Positions 56,771-64,000 of a stretch of 64,000 nucleotides of DNA are shown here, in pieces (position 1 is the stretch's first letter; every line of letters begins with the position of its first letter). Source of the stretch: Monarcha castaneiventris obscurior (taxonomy: Eukaryota > Chordata > Aves > Passeriformes > Monarchidae). The notes under the pieces were generated by a model that worked only from the letters and a program-made list of their open reading frames with translations, ran no database searches and was not told where the DNA came from. Location: positions 8,168,001-8,232,000 of the forward strand of contig JAMPIT010000856.1 in the NCBI GenBank assembly GCA_026261815.1. The letters run 5' to 3'. The translations under genes were made by a program, and so were the position numbers.

Positions 56771-58660
56771 TGGCGGATTGAGGACTTGGGCTGCTCCCAG
56801 CTGTGTGTGGTGCTCAGGGCAGGCGTCCCCAGTCCCATCCCTGCCCTCTGTCACCCCCGGCACCGTGACCAACACGACACCAGGACCCAGCTGGCCCGAG
56901 CTGGGATGGGGAATTTTAGCAGCTCTTTTGGGATTAAGCTGTCTCAGACCCCACTGCTCGCCTGGGCCAACTTTTCCTAATGATTTTCAGAGCGATAAAT
57001 CCTTTTCCTGGGCAGGATGGGCCTGTGGCTGTGCGGGGATGGTGCGGAGCGACCCTGCTTTGCCTCCTCCCCAGGCGAATATCCCAGCCTCAGGAAAATC
57101 CCGGCATTTTTCACTGCTGACCTTCACATCCGCACCCCGTCCCTCAGCTGCTCCAAGGTCTCTGTTTCACCCAAAACACGACTTTTTTTTTATTTTTTAT
57201 TGAGCCACCCTGTGCTGCACCGCGGCCTTTCCCCTCCCACACCCCCGCAAGGTGCTGGAGATTTTTTGGGAGATCGGGGAGGGGGCACCTGCACCCCGAG
57301 CAGGGTCAGGGCACACTGAGGCACTTCGGGGGCACTTCGGGGGCTCATCAAGGAGCTAATTAATGACCCTGCCGCCCGTGTGGGAGCGCAGGGCTTGTCC
57401 TCCCCGCGGGCCAGGGCAGGGCTCTGCCTCCCTGATTAGCTCCCGCTAATGAGCCTGAACTGCGAACCCCCGGAAAGGGGGGAATCTGCCTCCCTCCGGG
57501 GTGATCCAGAGGGATCCGCCTGCGGATGGACGAGGTTATCTCCCTGCCCGGAGCCTTTCCCTTCCCGCCTGGCTTTATTTGCCGGGATAACGCAGCGCAG
57601 CTGGAGGAGCAGGAGAAGCGGCCGGGCTGATTAATTGGCCACTTCCAAAGCCGGGGCTGATTAATTGGCCACTTCCAAAGCCGTTCCAGCCTCCGCCAGG
57701 AACCAGCAGATAGCCCCCATTAACCCTTTCAGCACCTAGCGGCTCCCCGGAAAGGGTTGGAGACGTTCCAGAAGGAGGGAACGAATCCAAACATGGGGAT
57801 GGGCTGCCCCAGGGATGCAGAATCCTTTGGGAGGGGGTGGATCTGGGCGTCCTCCCTCTGATGCTGCTGCAGCTCCCGGCGAGTCCCCACCCCAAACTCT
57901 GGGCTACCGAATCCCTGGGGGTGGCAACGAGAGGGGGACAGGAAATTGGGAGCGCAGTTTGGGGGGTTTCAGGTTTGCCACCCTGATGCTGGCACGGGTG
58001 CTCTGATTCCCAAAAAGAACTTTTGTGCTCGGTCCTTCCAAATCCCTGTGGAGTTTTCCTAAATCCTGATTTTCAGGAGCGTTTTTGTTTCCAGAGGGAC
58101 TCATTTACAAACGGCTCAGGATGCTGGGTTTGTGTGATAACGAAAATGCAGCTCAGCCATCAGCCTGATCCCCTTATTTTTCCAGGAATTGGGACTGTCC
58201 TCAGCGCCCGTCAGCCCTCAGACATTCCTAAGGATGGGAATTCTCTAGGAACCACCGGTGCCTGCCTTTTGCCCTTGGAATTGCAAGCTGCAGACACCAG
58301 GAGGGACAAGCAGGGAATTATTGAGGGGTGCTGTGGATTCCTGAAGGCTTCAAGCCGAGGAGTTTTCCCCCAAAAATCTGCTCTGGCTCACGCAGGGCTC
58401 CTAAGCTGGGTGTGGAAAGGCACATCCTGTGTTCCATGGGAAGCCAGACGTGAGGATCATCATGGCTCCGGCTGGCTGGGTGGGAAGCACATCCCAAGTG
58501 GGTTTTCCTTCTCTTCCATGTGGGAATATTCTCCGGGAAGGCTCGTGGAGGAGCTGAAAAAAGAAGAAATCAAAGGGGAGACGTCTCTGTTACCAACCCA
58601 GCTGCAGCTTCCTGCTCCAGCCAGAAAATACCCCGGGAGTGGGAGCGAGGGCCTTGCTTC
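56771..58660. other. gene-free DNA with a 30-bp duplication
   Basis: No gene is recognised. At 57,625-57,684 a 30-bp unit containing GATTAATTGGCCACTTCC is duplicated exactly (TTAATTGGCC at 57,631 and 57,661). CpG density is moderately raised at 57,360-57,640. Confidence 0.45.
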
Positions 58661-59109
58661 CCCATAATCAGTGAATAATGGGATTGTGGGGCAGGGGAAA
58701 GGTGGAATTCCCAGAACTTCTCCTCCTGAGGGGAGCACAAAGAGAGTGTCTGTGTCCTGCCCAAGGAGAGGGCTTTCCTCCGTTGAGCATGAGGTAGAAA
58801 CCACATTTTGATGGAATGACATCCCGTCAGTCCGGGCTCGGGCCTTTGAATGCCAGGGGAGTGCTCTGGACCCCATCCAAGGTCAACAGCCCCGTTTCCA
58901 TCAGGATTGTCCTCCCAGAGTTCCCCTTTTTGCTCCCCCGGGGCTCTTTATCCCCTCGGGGTTTTTGACGTGCCTGACGTGGCTCTCGTGGCTCAGACCA
59001 CACCGGGATGTTCTCCTGCCTGAGGAACCAAACGAAACCTGGAGCCACGAGGCACATTTCCCATAAAAACAGCATTTTTATCCGGGGGGAAAAAGGGAAG
59101 AAGAGGACA

Positions 59110-59300
59110 CAGCCCTTTCAGGTGTTTTGACAAGCGGCTCAGTGGACGTCGCTCATTTGTTATCCAACCATAAAAGTGATCTGGGGAGAACAATGGTGAC
59201 ATTTCAGTACAGGTTTTCCAACAAAACGCTGACATTCCGGGGGGGAAATGCCTTCTCTTTCAAAAGCTGGATTGTTCAGGTGCAGCGGCAGCAGCGCCAG
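59110..59300. promoter_or_regulatory. candidate SOX-bound element (exact SoxE consensus)
   Basis: Contains AGAACAATGG at 59,187-59,196, identical to the in-vitro SOX9/SoxE consensus, with CATTTGTTATCC (about 59,154) 33 bp upstream in the opposite orientation. The surrounding sequence is AT-moderate and unique. Binding is inference from the motif. Confidence 0.33.
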
Positions 59301-59419
59301 CACGGTGCTGATTATTTACATCGGATTTACTCCGGTGGTGGATGGACAAAATTTTGGGATTTGGCCATTCTGTGTCAGGGTGGGTGTGGGGACAGGCAGG
59401 GAGAGGTGGCTCACCTGGA

Positions 59420-59610
59420 TTCCACAGATTTAGGGAATTTTCCCAAGCTCTGATCCTATTTAATCTTCTAATTAATGATCAGAGTAACCTAATCAAGTGT
59501 ATGTTTAATAAATTAGGAAATGCTGGAGGAACTGGGGACAGGTTGGAACTCTGAGTGAGACCGAAATGAGATTATTGAGGGACAAATGCAAGGGGTAAGC
59601 CAAGGAATTG
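59420..59610 (+). mobile_element. old CR1 ORF2 remnant (sense), diverged
   Basis: Words such as TAATTAATGATCAG, GGGACAGGTTGGA, GAAATGAGATTATTGAGGGA and CAAATGCAAGG follow the CR1 ORF2 stretch (LFNxxINDxD region) but with many substitutions. Confidence 0.5.
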
Positions 59611-59669
59611 CAGGAATAATCCATGGGCACTTTGGGAAGGCTGGAAAACAAACCAGGCAGGCAGGGGGC

Positions 59670-59738
59670 TTTCAGCCTGAAATTATATATATATATATAT
59701 ATTTTTTTTATAATAATAATTTCAGCCTGAAATTATTG
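59670..59738. repeat. (TA)n/T-tract flanked by 16-bp direct repeats
   Basis: TTTCAGCCTGAAATTAT occurs at about 59,670 and 59,720, flanking a (TA)n and T-rich core. Confidence 0.85.
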
Positions 59739-60389
59739 CAGTGAGCACAGGTTGGGTGTGAACCAAGAGCCTGCTGGAGGAATGAAGGGATGAGGGCTTG
59801 GCCTCGGGAAAAGGGAATCAGGAAAGCAGAGGAGAGCAATCATCAAACCAAAAAAAGAGAGGGAAGGCTCAGCTCTCCCCACGCCAGAGAAGGGAGGGCT
59901 TGGATTTCAATGGAAAAGGCTCCGGATGAACTTTGCTGAAAGCTGCTGGAGGGGAGCAGAGGGAAGAATTGTCCCAGATCTCCTGTGGGAGTTTCCCTGA
60001 TTAAAGAGCAGAAGGGAAGGGACAGAAGGGATCCCTCAACCCTTCCCTGCTCCCAGGACTGAGGCCACGGCAGCACCATCAGCTATTCCAGGGGCAGGGA
60101 ATTGCATGCCCGGAATCAGTGAATAATGGGATAGTGGGACAAGGGAAAGGTGGAATTCCCAGACATTCCCCTCCTGAGGGGAGCACAGTGTGGTGTCCTG
60201 CCCCTCAGATCCAGGCGGGCTGTGGCAGCCCCTTCAGCTATTCCAGGGGCAGGGAGAGGTGGGAGAGCCCCCAGCAGCTCTCGGGGTCCCGACCCTGAGG
60301 AGCTGCGGCCCCAGGGCTCAGCAGAACCCTCAGCCCCATCCCTTTTGGGGCAGAAACAGTTTCCTTTTGCAGGCAGGTATTTGTTCATC
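59739..60389. other. gene-free DNA sharing a dispersed 75-bp repeat
   Basis: The sequence AATCAGTGAATAATGGGAT and about 55 following bases at 60,115-60,190 is a diverged second copy of 58,667-58,745. The repeat family is not recognised. No gene is seen. Confidence 0.5.
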
Positions 60390-60960
60390 ACCTGCTGCCT
60401 CTGATTGTGTTACCCGCTGCAAACGGATCCCGGGAAGGAGCCGGAGCCCCGGGAGCGGAGCAGGGATAACATTTCACTCTGCTTGTGCGCTAAGCTCAAC
60501 CCTCTTCTCCCAAATCCTCTTAAACTCTGGGGTTTTTTTCCAGCCACCTGTGTTTGGATCAAACATTACGAGCACGGCCCAGAGACGTCTTCACTCGCTG
60601 AGCTCCTAACGAGCCTGCTAAAATATTTATGGGCAGGCTAAACGCTGATAATTCGACCTCAAACTGTCTGGGCTCTGCTCTGGCCCTTGCCCCACCTTTT
60701 GTCTCCTCGGGCATTGTCATTTTAGGACGTGCTGGTCCTTTCAGAGGGCTGGGACCGAGTAATCGAGGCTGTCATCACAGCAGAGCTGGCTCTCGAGGCA
60801 GAAATCTCCCCACTGCTCCCTTTTCATTTCCTGGCTCGGCATCAGGGGAAGAGATTATGTGATCTGATAGGTAAAATTATCCCGTCAGAGGTGAATGTCC
60901 TCATAAAAGGCTTTTGCAGGCCTGGTTGTGTGATATCCCTGAGAAGGGGACGTTCATTGG
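60390..60960. promoter_or_regulatory. candidate conserved non-coding element
   Basis: Contains TAAAATATTTATGGGCAGG, GCTGATAATTCGACC and a GATCTGATAGGTAAAATTATCC stretch with GATA-type cores near 60,861-60,880. Unique sequence. The assignment is by composition and motifs. Confidence 0.27.
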
Positions 60961-62123
60961 GAGCCTTCTATTGTGGGGAATTCTCAGTCCCTGCAGAAAG
61001 GCAGTGGGACAAAAGGTGATCCGAGCTGTAGGACACACACAGGGGCCGGGGGTGCAGAACTGGTGCTTTTCCCTGGCTGGAAGGAGAGGAAAAAACCAGG
61101 AAAATCAGCGAAACGCCCCAATGTTGGATTTTGGCTCAAAGCAGAGCGGCATTTTCCCAGCTGGTTAAAATTTGGGGTGATAAGCTCGGCCTGGCTGTGT
61201 GAAAAAAGAGAAAATGATCTCAAAACCTTCAGTGGTTTAGGGAAACAAGGTTGGGGTCAATCAATCTGCAGGAAGGAAAATGGGAATCTTTCAGGGAGAC
61301 CTTCTCCCAGATCTCTGCCCGGTGCTTTTGCTGTTTGGGAGCTTTTGAAAGGAATTTTTCAGGAGCTTTTGAAAGGAGTTTTTAAAAAAATGAAACAACC
61401 GCCACCCCAAAATTCTCAGATTTACTTGGAATTATACAAAACTTTTGGGAATTGTCCTCTCTTTGCCCAGGAGCTGGTGCGACACGATGCCTGAGCTTTT
61501 CCCAGCTCCTGGGTGAGCTTTTCCTGGGAGATCTGAGCACAGGACGTTTCAGCAACAGGAGGAAAAAATGAAGATGTGTCCCTCAATCAACCTGGGGGGT
61601 TTGGGGGAAGGAGGAGCAGAAGCTCCGTGTTTGCCCTTCAAACCCCGCAGCCAATGTTGGGATTCGCTCCTGCTTCTTGGGAAGGCTGGAGAGGAGCACA
61701 CCACACTTCCCAAAAGTGTGTTTTCAATTAAAAGAAGAAAAAGCTCCAAAACTCGCAGTGGGTTAAACATTCCAGTAAAAAAAGCATTTACGCTGCTCTT
61801 CCCTTGCAAAGTATCCCCGGGTTCCATGGGTGATTGCAGGCAGGTGGTTCCTGTTCCTATTAAAAATGAGGAATTCCAGCTCCCTCGGGGTTCCTTCAGA
61901 GACAATCTGCACAGCCCTGCAGGTCCAGTGTGCCTTTTAAACCATTAAGTGTTTCCCCTCCACATCCCACAGTTCTCCTTCCCAAGCATTTTTGAAGGAG
62001 CTCTTGGCCGGCGGGTCGGGATCATCTCACTGTGCTCAGGGAAGGGAAAAGCTGCTGCCATAAATTAAGAGATTCCCTGTTCCCTGCAGCCTTCAGGGAA
62101 ATCCAACCCGGAGCTCCTGGCGG
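60961..62123. other. gene-free DNA
   Basis: No gene or repeat family is recognised. A short direct duplication, GGAGCTTTTGAAAGGA, lies at about 61,340-61,377. Confidence 0.4.
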
Positions 62124-62720
62124 GGGGTGAGTAGGAATCGTCCGTTTTGGCCATTTTTTCCCCAGTTTCCCAGTTTCTTCATCCTGATGGGATGCCATCT
62201 CCACCAGGAGAGGTGGGAAGGGACACCCTTGGCCTCACCTTGTGCTACTCCCAACTTTCAGTCATTGTCCCAACCTGTCCAAGGAGCTGCATTTGCTGAC
62301 CCTTCCCAGCTGGGGATTCCCAATGCCTGAATGTGCTCAGGCTGCCCCTGGGCTGCAGAATTCCCAGTTCCAGGGTCCTTGTCCAGCACAATGTGGCCGT
62401 GGGACTCACAGAGGGTGATGGGAATAGTCCGTTCTGGCCATTTTTTTCCCAATTTCCCAGTTTCTTCATCCTGCTGGGATGCCATCTCCACCAGGAGAGG
62501 TGGGAAGGGACAGCACTGGCCTCACCTTGTCCTGCTCGCCCTGTGCCACCCTCACCTTCCAATCATTGTCCCAACCATTCCAAGGTGGGTCCCTGCTGCA
62601 TTTGCTGACCCTTCCCACCAAACCCCATTCCCAACGGGGGATTCCCAATGCTTGGATGCGCTCAGGCCGTCCCTGCGCTGCGGAATCCCGAATTCCAGGA
62701 TCCTTGCCCAGCCTGAGGTG
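62124..62720. repeat. tandem duplication of about 290 bp
   Basis: Copy 1 begins GGGGTGAGTAGGAATCGTCC near 62,124 and copy 2 GGGTGATGGGAATAGTCC near 62,413. Shared words include GGGATGCCATCTCCACCAGG and GCATTTGCTGACCCTTCCCA. The copies differ by many substitutions and small indels. Confidence 0.85.
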
Positions 62721-62979
62721 GCCGTGTGGGGGACAGGGAGCACCCCTCAGCTTTCCTGCTGCTCCGGGAACACCTGAAATCCTTTGAAGGAATGGTGCCT
62801 CTCCCAGGAAAGCCGTTGGGAGATTCCCATCCCCACAGCTCCGGCTCCTCCCTGGTGCACAAAGGAGACAAAACCAGGAGAATGTCGGAGCAGAAGGCCC
62901 GAGGGCTGCAGTTTCACCGCTCCCCCGGGGGAATAAAAGAACACCACATGCCGAGATCTCCGACTGAACATCGGGATGT

Positions 62980-63260
62980 TTAATCCTGCCCAGTCAGCAG
63001 TTTTTGAACAGATTCCAGGAAAGCTTTTAAGCCCGATAAAGCCGGGCCTTTTGCATTTCCAAGTGATACTTTAGCTCCCAGTGACATGCTCCACTTGTCA
63101 TTTGGCTCTAAAGGGAGGTAATTAAAATCTTCCTCCGAGTACGGTTACAGCGGGGAGAGAACCCGACGTAAACTGAAATAAAAAGGGAGCGACGAGCCCA
63201 CAAAAATGCAATTTAGCAGCTGAAAAATGGCGAAGTGGGCAAAGATAAAAGTATCAAATG
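62980..63260. promoter_or_regulatory. candidate conserved non-coding element
   Basis: AT-richer unique block with GCCTTTTGCATTTCCAAG, GGGAGGTAATTAAAATC, AATGCAATTTAGCAGC and GCACAATTGCTGTTTGCCC (SOX-like ACAATTG at about 63,261). It resembles conserved regulatory DNA; unproven. Confidence 0.28.
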
Positions 63261-63269
63261 CACAATTGC

Positions 63270-64000
63270 TGTTTGCCCAAGGAGGGCTGGGTGATATGGG
63301 AGGTGCAGAGACTTCCCCAGCAAAAGCAGGGCCGAGGCCAGGGAATTTCCAGCAGATCTTATTTGCACATTTTAGGGCCACTGGAAGCCACAAGACAGAC
63401 TTGGAAATGGGGATTGGAATCCTGGCAGCCCCTGCTCTGCGAGGTGGGAAGTGGAGGTGAAAGAGAAACCCTCCCCCCCACGCTGGGTGAGTTCAAGGGG
63501 AGCTTCCCAACAAAACTTTTGGGGAAAAATGGATCAGACTGGGTTCAAAGTTATCAGCTCTGCTGGGTTTGGGAAGGGGAAGGTGCAGCTGCTTCCCGAA
63601 GGATTGGGATGAATCCATGCAGGGTTATTCCCCTGAAGGAGGGAGGGTGCATGACTCCAAGGGGCTTCCAGCATCTGTGTAGGGCAGGTGAGGGCCAGAG
63701 GGAAGCGCAGCATTCCATAAGGATGGCAGGAGCAGGGAGAGCAGCTCCAGACCTCTCCAGCCCCCTGGGAATATAGCACAGGATTCAGCACATTCCACCC
63801 CAAAATGGCCACGGCAGGAACATTTTCCCTTCTCCTTCCAAAAGCCCCAGGCTGTGGTGTCCTTGTCAGTTCCGATCCATGGGGAGGAAGAGGAGGATGA
63901 CTGAGGTGCAGCATTCCCAAGGAACCTTCGCTCCCGGACAGCTGGAACAGCTCAGGGATGTTCTGGCCTAAAAGCAGGGAAATGAAATTTTCTCCTGGGA
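63270..64000. other. gene-free right end of the window
   Basis: No gene, repeat family or strong motif is recognised. Confidence 0.4.

Noticed and set aside
19581..64000. SSTR5 or other GPCR single-exon gene
   Set aside because: No open frame with seven-helix features on either strand.

Overview
The window is vertebrate nuclear DNA from a bird, most likely a songbird. Two things point there. First, about twenty fragments of the avian CR1 LINE occur on both strands, several of them alike enough to be one fairly recent subfamily. Second, the only two recognisable genes, LMF1 and SOX8, sit next to each other and head to head, as they do in the human 16p13.3 order LMF1-SOX8-SSTR5. No prokaryotic, organellar or viral gene organisation is visible. 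The species call is inference.

Layout. Positions 1-6,820 are the start of the long first intron of LMF1 (minus strand). LMF1 coding exon 1 is at 6,821-7,016, with a donor at 6,815-6,820. Its leader and promoter, 7,015 to about 7,565, is made of four tandem copies of a GC-rich unit of about 140 bp. Each copy repeats the sequence around the LMF1 start codon. A CR1-rich intergenic stretch (7,796-8,385) and AT-rich, conserved-looking DNA follow, up to a CpG island at about 13,420-14,510. SOX8 (plus strand) has coding exons at 14,511-14,953, 16,098-16,336 and 17,111-17,841, joining with intact splice sites into a 470-residue SoxE protein. Its 3' UTR probably ends near 19,580.

From about 19,580 to 64,000 I find no protein-coding gene. 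The single-exon neighbour SSTR5, which would be easy to see, is not in the window. This 44-kb desert holds CR1 fragments and many micro- and minisatellites: (GGGAT)n arrays in both orientations, an AT-rich minisatellite of about 111 bp, and units of 10, 15, 72, 105 and about 290 bp. Between them lie islands of AT-rich, non-repetitive sequence that look like conserved regulatory elements. Several contain SOX-type motifs, including an exact SoxE consensus AGAACAATGG at 59,187 and a cluster of SOX cores at 24,633-24,926.

How it fits together: SOX8 is a developmental transcription factor (neural crest, glia, gonad, muscle), and a gene-poor flank rich in candidate enhancers suits such a gene. LMF1 is an ER membrane protein needed for lipase maturation and is probably linked to SOX8 only by position. 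The most unusual local structure is the LMF1 leader: its tandem repeats keep a reading frame open for 152 codons upstream of, and in frame with, the usual start. Enhancer calls rest on base composition and motifs only, because no alignment could be run.
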